From Deltaproteobacteria bacterium (GTDB lineage Bacteria; Myxococcota_A; Polyangia; Haliangiales; Haliangiaceae): 64,000 nt of DNA. The translations under genes were made by a program, and so were the position numbers. Shown piece by piece: positions 36,972 through 45,365 of the stretch. The notes under the pieces are model-generated. The model searched no databases, was not told the origin of the DNA, and was given only the letters and a program-made list of their open reading frames with translations. Location: positions 1 to 64,000 of the forward strand of contig JANXOM010000233.1 in NCBI GenBank assembly GCA_025353585.1, in the 5' to 3' direction. Every line of letters begins with the position of its first letter. Within the stretch, counting starts at the first letter, position 1.

Positions 36972-37664
36972 CTAGTTGATCGTCCACTGGACGACGGCGC
37001 CGCGGGACGCCCACGCCTGCTCGCAGTCGCGCACGACCTCGGCCAGCGCGGCGATCTCGCTCGCGGCCGTCGCGCTCACGTCGAGGTCGAGCCGCTTCTC
37101 CACGATGCTCGCGCCGCGCGTGACCGCCGCCCGCGGGATCTCGCGGCCGGGCATCAGGTCCGACACGCCGACGACGGCGCGGTGCCTCAGGAGCGCGTCC
37201 AGGCGATCGAGCCCGCTGCTGCCGCAGTGGACGAGGGCGATGCCGCCGTCGCCGTTCGCGTGGGCCGTGGCGACGACCTCGGCGAGCTCGTAGTCGGTCG
37301 CCCGCCCGACGGAGACGACGAGCGGCTTGCCGGTGCGCGCGGCCGCCGCGATGAGATCGAGATCCGAACAATCGAACGCGAGCGCGAACGCCGGGGCGCC
37401 GCACCAGTCGAGGCGCGCGACCATGCTCTCGTCGAGGGCCGTCGCGAGCGGTGCGATCCGCCGCGCCTCCGCGTGGTCGAAGAGGCGCGCGCACCAGCCC
37501 CAGGGCATGGCGGTCAGCTTGACCGCGTCGACCTTGCTGTCGGCCGCGGCGTCCATCGCGGCGACCGCGCGTTCGAAGCTGCCCAGGCGGCGGCCGTCGA
37601 GCGCCGCGACGATGAAGGGCGGATGATCCACACCAATCGGCCGACCGATCTCCAACGCCATCAT
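36972..37664 (-). CDS. Short NeuB-like TIM-barrel protein
   Basis: A 230-residue protein that keeps the order of the N-acetylneuraminate synthase (NeuB) core: SKVDAVKLTAMPWG where NeuB has its substrate-contact strand, IALVHCGSSGLDRL in place of LLHCTSSYP, VVGVSDLMPGREIPRAAVTRGASIVEKRLDLD in place of the GYSDH...GA.iIEKH region. It lacks the C-terminal antifreeze-like SAF domain, and several metal and substrate residues of NeuB are changed (for example no His in SDLMPG or EKRL). It is probably a divergent NeuB relative of other function. It ends close to the C39 gene on the opposite strand. Confidence 0.6.
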   Translation of the reverse strand: MMALEIGRPIGVDHPPFIVAALDGRRLGSFERAVAAMDAAADSKVDAVKLTAMPWGWCARLFDHAEARRIAPLATALDESMVARLDWCGAPAFALAFDCSDLDLIAAAARTGKPLVVSVGRATDYELAEVVATAHANGDGGIALVHCGSSGLDRLDALLRHRAVVGVSDLMPGREIPRAAVTRGASIVEKRLDLDVSATAASEIAALAEVVRDCEQAWASRGAVVQWTIN

Positions 37665-37777
37665 CGAGCTCGGTTATCGGACGAACCCGGGCGCCCGTCA
37701 AACAGGTACCGGCGCGGGGCGGGGCGCCGGCTCGCCGCGAGGTCGGCGTTCGCCTTGTCGCGGAGGCCCCTGGCGGG

Positions 37778-38530
37778 TCAAATTCTGACGAGGCCGTCGA
37801 CCCGCGGCGCGTCGAGGGCGCGGCGGGTGGCGGCGCGAGCGTGGACGAGCGCCGCGCGACCAGCGTCGAGCTTGAACGGGCCGGAGCGCGGCACGTCCTC
37901 GATCACCAGCGTCACCATGTTCTCGCGCACGGGGATCGCGAGGTCGCGCTCGCGGCGCCAGGGCGAGCGCGAGGAGATGTGGTGGTACAGGACGCGCGTG
38001 CCGAGCGGAACGCCGGCGAGGCCCGGGCGATCGCGGATGCCACCATCCCAGTAGGGACGGCGATCGATCCACACCGGATGGAACATCGCGGGGACGCAGC
38101 AGGACGCGCGGATCGCGAGCGGCAGATCGCCCGTGGTGAGCGCGGCGGTGCGCGCGCGCAGGATATCGAACACGCTGATCGCGACGGGGATGCGACACGC
38201 GCCGAACGTGGTGACCGGGAGCATCGCGCGGAGGAGCGCGTCGAACTTGGCGCCGGCGAGGAGGCCGAGACCGGGCCGCGGGTCCCAGAAGTCCTCGCGC
38301 GCGAGGCCATTCAGGATGGCGCCGAACGCCCCGGGGGCCAGGCCCGCGGCCCAGGCGCCGCCGACCAGCGCGCCGGCGCTCGAGCCCGCGACGGCGGCGG
38401 GCGTGGCCCCCGCGCCGAGGAGCTCCTCGAGCATCCCCGTGTGCGCGAAGAACGAGAAGAACCCGCTCGACAGGACGAGCGTGAAGGGACCCTCGGCGAG
38501 CCAGGCGCGCAGCGTGGGAGATCGGGACAC
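37778..38530 (-). CDS. Patatin-like phospholipase
   Basis: A 250-residue lipid acyl hydrolase with the patatin dyad: nucleophile Ser51 in GSSAG and Asp162 in YWDGGIRD. The oxyanion region reads LSSGFFSFFAHTGMLEEL, with SG in place of the usual GGG. The GTG at 38530 is the start that fits the family; longer in-frame extensions are Arg/Pro-rich noise. The class ranges from phospholipase effectors to internal lipid-turnover enzymes; no secretion signal is seen, so an internal role is likelier. It is divergent from the two small genes that follow. Confidence 0.82.
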   Translation of the reverse strand: MSRSPTLRAWLAEGPFTLVLSSGFFSFFAHTGMLEELLGAGATPAAVAGSSAGALVGGAWAAGLAPGAFGAILNGLAREDFWDPRPGLGLLAGAKFDALLRAMLPVTTFGACRIPVAISVFDILRARTAALTTGDLPLAIRASCCVPAMFHPVWIDRRPYWDGGIRDRPGLAGVPLGTRVLYHHISSRSPWRRERDLAIPVRENMVTLVIEDVPRSGPFKLDAGRAALVHARAATRRALDAPRVDGLVRI

Positions 38531-38553
38531 CGCGGAGCTTGTTAGGATGGGCC

Positions 38554-39440
38554 ATGCGCGCAGGCAAGGTCTGGCTGGTGCTGATGTTCCTCGGGACGGG
38601 CGCCGGAGCCGCGCGCGCGGACAAGACGACCGACGAGCTCCAGGCGGGCTACGAGAAGCAAGCGGCCGCGTGCGCGACCCAGGCCGGTGGCGTCGCGAAG
38701 GTCGCCGAGGGCGCCGCGCGGTTGCAAGGCGGTCTCGTCGGCGCGGAGCACGACGCGCTGGACGCTGACCTCGCGAAGCTGGCCAAGGGCAAGACGGCCG
38801 TCGACGGGTACTGCGCCGACCTCGCGGCCGCGCTCGAGCTCCTGCACGGCAACCCCGGCGCGAAGTACCGGGCGCTCGAGCGGCAGCTCGACGAGCACGA
38901 TAACAAGATCCGGCGGGCGCGCGCGGACAGCAGGCGCGCCCGCGGGAGCTCGAGCCGGTGATTCGTGCGCTGGTCCCGCGGATCAACGCGCGAGCGCCCC
39001 CCGCGCCGGCCGCACCAGACAGGCGCGCGCCGGTGAGGTTCCCCAGCGGGCGGAGCGTGGAGCTGCCCGGGCTCGCCGGCGCGTGGCGCATGGCCGGGAC
39101 GCCGACGAGCGACACGGTCGATTACACGGAGGGCAAGCTCACGGCGAGCATCTGGACCAAGCCGTTCGAAGGCGCGACGTGCGAGCAGGAGAAGCGCGTG
39201 GCCGGCGGCGCTGCCGAGGCGCGCGCGATCAGCGAGGCGGCGAAGGCGGTCGGCGTCGCATGGACGACGCGCGGCACGGTCCAGGGCGCCGCGCCGCGGG
39301 CGACGGCGTTCGCGTGCGTCCCCGGTGGGTCTGGCGGCTGGATGGGGTTCGTGACGATCGACGGCGCCGTGCCGCCCGCGGCGACCCGCGACGCGCTGGA
39401 CGCGCTGATGCTCGCGATGCTCGCCGCCCAGAACCCTTGA
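38554..39440 (+). pseudogene. Secreted helical protein, apparently split by a one-base frame change
   Basis: Two overlapping reading frames (38554-38961, 135 residues, with signal peptide; and 38958-39440, 160 residues, starting at a GTG with a GTGA overlap) look like one protein. The first ends in a charged helix DEHDNKIRRARADSRRA and the second frame, read back from its start, continues the same helix (RELEPVIRALVPRINA) without a break. If joined, this is about 295 residues: signal peptide, helical N-domain and a C-domain of mixed alpha/beta (LTASIWTKPF, GGWMGFVTIDG). Function unknown. Alternatively two overlapping genes are translated separately. Confidence 0.6.
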
Positions 39441-39442
39441 GG

Positions 39443-39820
39443 TTACCCGTGGAAGACGCGGCTCGAGAAGATCTGCCCGGCCGCGTTCACCTCGAGCACC
39501 TCGGCGATCGGCATGTCCGGCTCGCCCGGCGCGTGCCGCGTGTACTCCATCACCACGCGCTCCAGATCCGCCGTCAGCGCGCTCGCCACGTAGCGCAGCT
39601 CCGGCAGCCGCTCGAACGCGTCCGCCCACCACGCCCGCAACGCCGCCTTGCCGCGCAGGAGCCCCCCCGTCTCCGGGTGCCGCGCGCGGATCTTCGGCGA
39701 CGTGTGCACGGCGTCGTCCGCGTAGAGCGCGAGCAAGCCGTCCAGGTCCTTCGCCGCGAAGCAGGCGAGCCAGCGCTCCGCGATCGTGCGCAGCGCGGCC
39801 GGGGTCCGTTCTAGGTCCAT
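39443..39820 (-). CDS. NTF2/SnoaL-like domain protein
   Basis: A 125-residue small cone-shaped fold protein. It starts with the NTF2-like helices ERTPAALRTIAERWLACFAAKDLDGLLALYADDAV, followed by a phosphate-loop-like turn and beta strands with LRYVASALTADLERVVMEYTR. SnoaL-like proteins include ketosteroid-isomerase-type enzymes and ligand-binding proteins; no specific catalytic set can be assigned. It stands alone, with its stop two bases from the end of the gene on the other strand. Confidence 0.75.
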   Translation of the reverse strand: MDLERTPAALRTIAERWLACFAAKDLDGLLALYADDAVHTSPKIRARHPETGGLLRGKAALRAWWADAFERLPELRYVASALTADLERVVMEYTRHAPGEPDMPIAEVLEVNAAGQIFSSRVFHG

Positions 39821-39844
39821 GGGCCGACTATAGGCGCAGCCGGG

Positions 39845-40051
39845 CTAGGCGATGATCCGCGGCGGTTGCCCCTCGGGCGCCGGGTCGACGATCCGCTCGG
39901 GCACGTCACCCGGCGTCGGCGGCTCGGCCGGCGGATCTTCGCGCTGCGCGGGATCGCGCTCCGGCGGGTCCTGCTCCGGCGGAGCCTCGTCGGGATCGTT
40001 CGGGTCGCGGGCCGGCGGCTGATCCGGATCGAGCTCGGGCGTGATTGGCAT
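39845..40051 (-). CDS. Small Pro/Asp/Glu-rich protein
   Basis: A 68-residue protein made almost entirely of Pro, Asp, Glu and Ala, with dipeptide-like patterns (DPDQPPARDPNDPDEAPPEQDP). No fold, signal or membrane segment is visible; it would be disordered and acidic. Short acidic Pro-rich proteins of this kind recur in bacteria without known function. The reading frame is open from an ATG at 40051, and the next gene starts about 180 bases away on the other strand, leaving room for its own promoter. Coding status is likely but not certain. Confidence 0.45.
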   Translation of the reverse strand: MPITPELDPDQPPARDPNDPDEAPPEQDPPERDPAQREDPPAEPPTPGDVPERIVDPAPEGQPPRIIA

Positions 40052-40233
40052 CTCGCACGGCGCTGCAAGTGTCGCGCGCGCGCAAGTCCGTGCCGTGACT
40101 CGCGGCCCCCGTGCGCATACGCTCGCGCGACGTGGCGATACGCTCACCGTGATCTGCGCGCTCGATCGCGGACGAAGTTCTGCGTGGTTGCGCAAGGCCA
40201 CGAGCTGGGCCGCTCCTTGCACAGGGAGCCGCC

Positions 40234-41355
40234 GTGCCCGTCGCCCACACCACGTTCGACCGCAAGACGCGGACGGCGACGGTGCGTGTGGCCGGCGACG
40301 TCTCCCTGACGACGGCCAAGGAGTTCTACGGGCACATGCGCGGCGTCGCCCGCCGTCGCGATGTCAGGAGCGTTGTCCTCGACTTCGAGAAGGCCGGCCG
40401 CGTCGACTCGTCCGGCCTCGCCGTCGTCTCACTCGCGGCCCGGATGATGGAGCGCGGCGGCAAGGCGTTCGATCTCGTCCACCTCGGCGAAACCCACCGC
40501 GCCGCGCTCGATCTCCTGCCGCGCGACGCCGTCGCGGTCGCCGACGAGACCGACCACCCCGGGTTCGTCCGCCGCGTCGGCATGTCGATCCTCGACTACC
40601 AGGACGCCGGGGCCGCATTCCTCGCGCTCCTCGCCGACACCGGGCGTCAGCTCCTCTACGTCATCACCCGCAAGAAGCGGCTCCCCGTCGGCGCGCTGAC
40701 GGATCAGATCGAGAAGATGGGCGTCGACGCCGTCGGCATCGTCGGCCTCCTCGGCCTCCTCCTCGGGACCACGCTTGCCTTTCAGGGCATCGTGCTCCTG
40801 CAGCGCTTCGGCGCCGGTGTGTTCGTCGCCGACATGATCGGCATCTCCATGGTCCGCGAGTTCGGTCCGATGATGACCGCCATCATCTTGACCGGCCGCA
40901 CCGGCGCCGCCATCGCCGCCGAGCTCGGCACGATGAAGGTCCGCGACGAGCTCGACGCGCTCACGACGATGGGCGTCTCGCCGACGCGCTTCCTGCTCCT
41001 GCCGCGGCTGCTCGCGCTCAGCATCGTGCAGCCGGCGCTGTCCTTGATGTCGATGTTCCTCGGGATCGGCGGCGGCATGATCATCGCCGCGCTCGTCCTC
41101 CACCTGCCGCCGGACCTGTTCTGGGATCGTATCGTCGCGCGCATCACGTTCGGCGACTTCCTGCACGGCATGGGCAAGAGCCTCATCTTCGCGTGGATCA
41201 TCGGCTTCACCGGCAGCCACCTCGGCATGCGCGCGAGCGCCAACTCCACGAGCGTCGGCGCGGCCACCACGCGCACGGTCGTGGTCAGCGTCTTCTTCAT
41301 CATCGTGGTCGATGCCGTCGCCGCGACGATCTCCACCATCGGAGCCCACCCGTGA
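40234..41355 (+). CDS. MlaE-type lipid ABC transporter permease with fused STAS domain
   Basis: A 373-residue inner-membrane permease. Residues about 10-100 form a STAS domain (VRVAGDVSLTTAKEF, VVLDFEKAGRVDSSGLAVVSL) that in E. coli is the separate subunit MlaB. From about residue 155 the MlaE fold follows with ISMVREFGPMMTAIILTGRTGAAIAAELGTMKV, the family signature, then several helices. The complex moves phospholipids or other lipids between outer and inner membranes. It is the first gene of a four-gene operon. The start is the ATG at 40234. Confidence 0.92.
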   Translation: MPVAHTTFDRKTRTATVRVAGDVSLTTAKEFYGHMRGVARRRDVRSVVLDFEKAGRVDSSGLAVVSLAARMMERGGKAFDLVHLGETHRAALDLLPRDAVAVADETDHPGFVRRVGMSILDYQDAGAAFLALLADTGRQLLYVITRKKRLPVGALTDQIEKMGVDAVGIVGLLGLLLGTTLAFQGIVLLQRFGAGVFVADMIGISMVREFGPMMTAIILTGRTGAAIAAELGTMKVRDELDALTTMGVSPTRFLLLPRLLALSIVQPALSLMSMFLGIGGGMIIAALVLHLPPDLFWDRIVARITFGDFLHGMGKSLIFAWIIGFTGSHLGMRASANSTSVGAATTRTVVVSVFFIIVVDAVAATISTIGAHP

Positions 41356-42170
41356 AGGTCGAGACCCGCACGTCCGCGGACGTCCTGTTGACCTGCCGCG
41401 ACGTCAGCGTCGGCTACGAGGACAAGGCGATCCTGTCCGGCGTCGATCTGGAGATCGTGCGCGGCGAGATCGTCACCCTCCTCGGCGGTAGCGGCTGCGG
41501 CAAGTCGACGATGCTGCGCGCGATCACCGGGCTGCAGGCCCCGCTGGCCGGCCACATCGAGCTCCTCGGCCAGGACATGTACGCCCTCGACAACGAGGCG
41601 CGCCGGGTGCTCCTCCGCCGCACGGGCATGGCGTTCCAGCAGGATGCGCTGTTCGGTTCGCTGACGATCCAGGAGAACGTCGGCTTGCCGCTGCGCGAGC
41701 TGACGAAGCTCCCCGAGCCGGTCATCCGCGAGATGATCCGCATCAAGCTGGCGCTCGTGGGGCTCTCCGGCTTCGAGAAGCGCTACCCGCCGACCCTGTC
41801 CGGCGGGCAGCGCAAGCGGGCGGCCCTCGCGCGCGCGTCGATCCTCGATCCGGAGATCATCTTCTGCGACGAGCCGTCGGCGGGCCTCGATCCGATCGTG
41901 GCCGCCGGCCTCGACGAGACGCTCTGCCAGTTCCGCGACGTCCTCGGCGTGACGATCGTCGTGGTGACGCACGAGCTCGACAGCATCCGCACCATCTCCG
42001 ACCGCGCCGTCATGTTCGGCGGCGGCAAGATCATGGCGATGGGCTCCGTCGCCGACCTCGAGGCCTCGACGGACGAGGCCGTCTACAACTTCTTTCACCG
42101 GGTCGCGGCCGAACGGCCGGGCCGCGCCGGTGACGGCGTCGACCGCTTACACCACGCGAGGACCGCATGA
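41352..42170 (+). CDS. MlaF-type lipid ABC transporter ATPase
   Basis: A 272-residue ATPase starting at a GTG that overlaps the permease stop by four bases. Walker A GGSGCGKST is at about residues 45-53, with signature LSGGQRKRAALARA, Walker B IIFCDEPSAGLDP and H-loop VVTHELDS. The FGSLTIQENVGLPLRE region is typical of Mla/Ttg2 ATPases. It powers lipid transport with the fused STAS-MlaE permease before it and the MCE protein after it. The C-terminal tail beyond residue 255 is rich in Arg, Ala and His. Confidence 0.92.
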   Translation: MKVETRTSADVLLTCRDVSVGYEDKAILSGVDLEIVRGEIVTLLGGSGCGKSTMLRAITGLQAPLAGHIELLGQDMYALDNEARRVLLRRTGMAFQQDALFGSLTIQENVGLPLRELTKLPEPVIREMIRIKLALVGLSGFEKRYPPTLSGGQRKRAALARASILDPEIIFCDEPSAGLDPIVAAGLDETLCQFRDVLGVTIVVVTHELDSIRTISDRAVMFGGGKIMAMGSVADLEASTDEAVYNFFHRVAAERPGRAGDGVDRLHHARTA

Positions 42171-43087
42171 CCGATCGACGCAAGCAACTCCGGGTCGGCA
42201 TCTTCGCGATCATCTCCGCCGCGCTCGTCGCCGTGGTGCTGATCATCTTCGGGGGCATGCGCTTCTGGAAGCACCACGACCGCTACGTCGTCGAGTTCGA
42301 CGACAGCGTCATGGGCCTCGAGAAGGGCGCGCCGGTCTACATGAACGGCATCAAGTGCGGCACGGTCGGCGACATCCGGCTCGCGCCCGATGACCTCAGC
42401 CGCGTCCGGATCGAGGTCAGCCTCGACGAGGGCACGCCCGTCCACACCGACACGCACGCGTTCCTCAGCCTCGCGGGCATCACCGGGCTCAAGGTGATCG
42501 ATCTCAAGGGAGGGTCGCTGACCTCGCCGCTGACGCCGCCGGACGGCACGATCGTCGCGGGCGTCGGCACGCTGGACAAGCTGCAGAAGAAGGCGGAGCA
42601 GCTCGCGGACCAGACCGGCCAGATCATGGACCGCGCGAACAAGATCTTCGACGCGGCGGGCAAGGTCGCCGACGGGGCGAACCAGCTGATGGTGAACCTC
42701 AACGCCTCCGTCGACCCGAAGATGATGGCCGCGATCATGGGCAGCACGCGCCAGGCCTCCGAGAACCTCGTCGCCACGACGGCGGACATGCACGCGCTCG
42801 TCGCCGAGAACCGCAAGTCGCTCAAGACGTCGCTCGACACGGTCGCGCTCGCGACGAAGAGCGCGCAGGACCTGATGGACAACCAGGTCGTCGCGATGGT
42901 CGCGAACGCCAACGACCTCATCGGCGACATGCGCGGCGTGGTGCACAGCAACGAGAACATCCTGCAATCGGCGATGTCTGACATCCGCCAGGCGTCGCGG
43001 TCCTTCAAGGACCTCGCGCGCGAGGTCAAAGAGAAGCCGTCCCGCCTGCTGTTCTCGGCGACCCAGCCGGAGAGGAAGCTGCCATGA
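42167..43087 (+). CDS. MCE (MlaD-like) lipid-binding protein
   Basis: A 306-residue protein with an N-terminal membrane anchor (IFAIISAALVAVVLIIFGG) and one MCE domain (about residues 40-120: YVVEFDDSVMGLEKGAPVYMNGIKCGTVGDI). A long helical C-terminal region of about 180 residues follows, with heptads (MDRANKIFDAAGKVADGANQLM, LVATTADMHALVAENRKSLK), longer than E. coli MlaD. MCE hexamers form the lipid-carrying ring or tube; the long helices suggest a needle-type extension towards the outer membrane as in PqiB or LetB-like systems. Four-base overlaps link it to both neighbours. Confidence 0.9.
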   Translation: MTDRRKQLRVGIFAIISAALVAVVLIIFGGMRFWKHHDRYVVEFDDSVMGLEKGAPVYMNGIKCGTVGDIRLAPDDLSRVRIEVSLDEGTPVHTDTHAFLSLAGITGLKVIDLKGGSLTSPLTPPDGTIVAGVGTLDKLQKKAEQLADQTGQIMDRANKIFDAAGKVADGANQLMVNLNASVDPKMMAAIMGSTRQASENLVATTADMHALVAENRKSLKTSLDTVALATKSAQDLMDNQVVAMVANANDLIGDMRGVVHSNENILQSAMSDIRQASRSFKDLAREVKEKPSRLLFSATQPERKLP

Positions 43088-43707
43088 GCAAATACCTGGT
43101 CATCGCCCTGCTCGCCGCGTGCAGCGGCAGCGTCCCGCAGACGCGCTACTACCAGCTCGCGTCGCCGGCGCAGGCGCCCGCGACCGAGGACGGAGGCAGC
43201 GTGCTCGCGATCGAGCCGCTGGTCACCGAGGGCGCGTACGACGACGAGCGCATGGTCTACCGCCTCGATCCGGTGCGCTTCGACTACTACGCGTACCACC
43301 ACTGGTCCACGACGCCGGGCGCGATGGTCGGCGGCTACCTGCAGCAGGCGCTCGCGCGGAGCGGCAAGTTCCGCTCGGTGGTGCGCGACACGACGAAGGA
43401 CACCTCGGTGGTGCTCGGCGGTCGCGTCACGGCGATCGAGGAGATCGACGAGAGCAAGACGCGATGGGTCGGTCACCTCGCCGTGGAGCTCACGCTGACG
43501 GACGCGAAGAGCGGCGAGATCCTGTGGTCGCATCCTTACGAGCAGCGCGAGCCGCTGACGGCCCAGACGCCCGAGGCCCTCGCGCGCGCGATCGGGACCG
43601 CGATGGACCACATCGTCCAGGACGCGACCCCGGCGATCACGGATCTCGCCGACAAGCAGGCGCGCGCGCGGGGCCTCACCGGGACGCCGCCCGTCGCCAA
43701 AGATTAG
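43084..43707 (+). CDS. ABC-type transport auxiliary lipoprotein (PqiC/LetB-partner type)
   Basis: A 207-residue lipoprotein, final gene of the Mla-type operon. MSKYLVIALLAAC is a short lipobox signal. The mature part belongs to the ABC_trans_aux family: TRYYQLASPAQ, LAIEPLVTEGAYDDERMVYRLDP, then YYAYHHWSTTPGAMVGGYLQQALARSGKF and WVGHLAVELTLTDAKSGEILWSHPYE. Such proteins (PqiC-like) form an outer-membrane ring for MCE tubes. Together with the fused STAS/MlaE, MlaF and long MCE protein this gives a complete trans-envelope lipid conduit without a soluble MlaC carrier. Confidence 0.9.
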   Translation: MSKYLVIALLAACSGSVPQTRYYQLASPAQAPATEDGGSVLAIEPLVTEGAYDDERMVYRLDPVRFDYYAYHHWSTTPGAMVGGYLQQALARSGKFRSVVRDTTKDTSVVLGGRVTAIEEIDESKTRWVGHLAVELTLTDAKSGEILWSHPYEQREPLTAQTPEALARAIGTAMDHIVQDATPAITDLADKQARARGLTGTPPVAKD

Positions 43708-43851
43708 CGCTTCGAGCGGGTTGCGACGGGCCCAGGACGCCCGCGCGACGGTCGCAGGACGCGTGCGCGACCCGAGAAATCGACAATTGCGACGGCCGCG
43801 ACACCTGTGACAAGTGTCGACCGCGTGGGCATGGCGTGGCTCTTAGAGAGC

Positions 43852-44187
43852 ATGAAGATCACATCCCCCGCTCGCCTCGCTGTGTCCCTCGCGCTCGCGC
43901 TCGGCGCGTGTGCCCCCGCCGTCACCTCGTCGTCGACGACCGCGCCGCATCCGGTCGACGTCGCCGCCGTCCGCCGCGAGATCAAGGGCGAGATCGCCCA
44001 CGACGCGTCGGGCCGCCTGCCCGCCGATCGCCAGATCGTCAGCATGGGGCACGTGACCCGCGAGCTCGCGGTCGTCTACACGGACCGCGAGGGCAAGCGC
44101 CTCGAGGAGACCTGGGTTCGCTCGGGCGCCGCGTGGACGCTGAAGGACGCGCAGCCGATCGGCCAGGAGACGGCGAGCGTTCGCTAG
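43852..44187 (+). CDS. Small lipoprotein
   Basis: A 111-residue predicted lipoprotein. Starting at the ATG at 43852 gives MKITSPARLAVSLALALGAC, a well-formed lipobox. The mature domain has a helical stretch (VRREIKGEIAHDASGRL) and three strands (VTRELAVVYTDREGKRLEETWVRSGAAWTLK). No known family. It ends four bases into the convergent DoxX-like gene. Upstream, CGACAC...GTGTCG at 43799-43819 is a weak inverted repeat. Confidence 0.6.
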   Translation: MKITSPARLAVSLALALGACAPAVTSSSTTAPHPVDVAAVRREIKGEIAHDASGRLPADRQIVSMGHVTRELAVVYTDREGKRLEETWVRSGAAWTLKDAQPIGQETASVR

Positions 44188-44576
44188 ACGGTCGCGCGAC
44201 GGGCCGCGGTTGGCTTCGTGTACCAGTACGCCCACGCGATGAAGACGACCTGCAGCGGCAGCCGACCCCACAACGCCCACGCGGGCAGCGGGTCGCCGCC
44301 GAGCGGGCTGATGGCGTGGATCGCCATGTTGAGGTTCGCGGGGAAGATGGCCACGAACAAGGCGATCAGGCCCCACGCCGCGAGGCGGCGCGTGGCCGGC
44401 AAGATCAGCCCGAGGCCTCCGGCGATCTCGGCCGCGCCGGACAGATAGACAAGCAGCAGCGGCGCGGGCAACCACGCCGGGACGATGGCCGCGTACGGCT
44501 CCGGGCGGATGAAGTGCAGCACGCCGGCGCCGACCATGCCGACGGTGAGTAGCCAGCGGAGTCCGGTCTTCACCAT
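44184..44576 (-). CDS. DoxX-like small membrane protein
   Basis: A 130-residue four-helix membrane protein of the DoxX family: LLTVGMVGAGVLHFIRPEPYAAIVPAWLPAPLL, LSGAAEIAGGLGLI, LIALFVAIFPANLNMAIHAI and VVFIAWAYWYTKP. The HF(I/V)RP motif and the PANL-N turn mark the YphA/DoxX-like branch. Members are often near redox or stress genes; the biochemical role is not settled. Its start is 8 bases from the end of the SRPBCC gene on the same strand, so the two could be co-transcribed with the ArsR gene upstream. Confidence 0.82.
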   Translation of the reverse strand: MVKTGLRWLLTVGMVGAGVLHFIRPEPYAAIVPAWLPAPLLLVYLSGAAEIAGGLGLILPATRRLAAWGLIALFVAIFPANLNMAIHAISPLGGDPLPAWALWGRLPLQVVFIAWAYWYTKPTAARRATV

Positions 44577-44583
44577 CGCGATA

Positions 44584-45051
44584 CTACGCCGGCGTGGTGG
44601 CGGTCGTCGCGGCGAAGGAGGTGAGGATCAGGCCCCAGCCCTCGTTCATGCGGTCGCGCTGCGTCGGCGCGCCCTCGCCGAAGCGCTCGAGGGAGCGGTG
44701 CTCGAAGTCGACCTGCGTGCGCGTTGGCGACAGCGCCGTGAAGCGGACCTCCACCTCGGTGACGAAGTCCGGGTCGTACGCGTACGCCCGCGTGAGCTGC
44801 CACGCGAGCACGAGGCGGCGCGGCGGGTCCCACGCGAGGACCTTGCCCCACATGCACTCCTGACCGTCCTCGGTAATCTCGTACCAGCGGCCGCCTTCGT
44901 GGGGCTCGATCACGCAAGCCTTCAACGGCGAGGCGCCGATGTGGTAGGTCTTCGGCCACCACGCAGTCATGTGGGCCGTGAACAAGCGAAACGCGCGCTC
45001 GGCCGGCGCCTCCACGACGAGCTGCTTCTGGATCGATAGAGCATCAGGCAT
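44584..45051 (-). CDS. SRPBCC (AHSA1-type) domain protein
   Basis: A 155-residue START-like fold protein (AHA1 homology type): IQKQLVVEAPAERAFRLFTAHMTAWWPKTYHIG, GGRWYEITEDGQECMWGKVLAWDPPRRLVLAWQL and VEVRFTALSPTRTQVDFEHRSLERFGEGA. These small lipid- or ligand-binding proteins are very often paired with ArsR regulators in one operon, as here: the start overlaps the ArsR stop by eight bases. The ligand is unknown. The ATG at 45051 (MPDALSIQ) is the family start; the longer frame is noise. Confidence 0.88.
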   Translation of the reverse strand: MPDALSIQKQLVVEAPAERAFRLFTAHMTAWWPKTYHIGASPLKACVIEPHEGGRWYEITEDGQECMWGKVLAWDPPRRLVLAWQLTRAYAYDPDFVTEVEVRFTALSPTRTQVDFEHRSLERFGEGAPTQRDRMNEGWGLILTSFAATTATTPA

Positions 45052-45361
45052 CGGTCTCCTCCTTCTCCGCGGCCGCCTTGAAGGCCGCGAGCGCGTGGTC
45101 CCAGAACCGGTCGAGGTAGCCGCGCATGGCGGCGATGCCGCGCATGTCGACGCGGTAGACGCGGCGCGTGCCGTCACGGTCGTGCGCGACGAGGCCGGCG
45201 GCGGCGAGGACCTTCAGGTGCTGCGAGACCGCGGGCCGCGAGACCGGCAAGCCATCGGCGATCTGCTGCACCGACAACGGCCGGCGCGCGAGGCGCTCGA
45301 ACACCGCCCGCCGGGTCGGGTCGGCGAGCGCGGCGAACCCCGCTGATTGGTGCGTCGCCAC
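45044..45361 (-). CDS. ArsR family transcriptional regulator
   Basis: A 105-residue winged-helix repressor: FAALADPTRRAVFERLARRPLSVQQIADGLPVSRPAVSQHLKVLAAAGLVAHDRDGTRRVYRVD. The DGTRRVYRVD wing and the absence of metal-binding Cys pairs place it in the non-metal YdeT/SRPBCC-linked group. It begins at a GTG (45361). Directly upstream lies a palindrome (45366-45383) that probably serves as its own operator. It most likely controls itself, the SRPBCC gene and perhaps the DoxX-like gene. Confidence 0.9.
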   Translation of the reverse strand: MATHQSAGFAALADPTRRAVFERLARRPLSVQQIADGLPVSRPAVSQHLKVLAAAGLVAHDRDGTRRVYRVDMRGIAAMRGYLDRFWDHALAAFKAAAEKEETDA

Positions 45362-45365
45362 TTAC

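Noticed and set aside
43799-43819. CGACAC...GTGTCG as an operator for the small lipoprotein gene
   Set aside because: Six-base arms around a nine-base loop are expected by chance in DNA of this composition.
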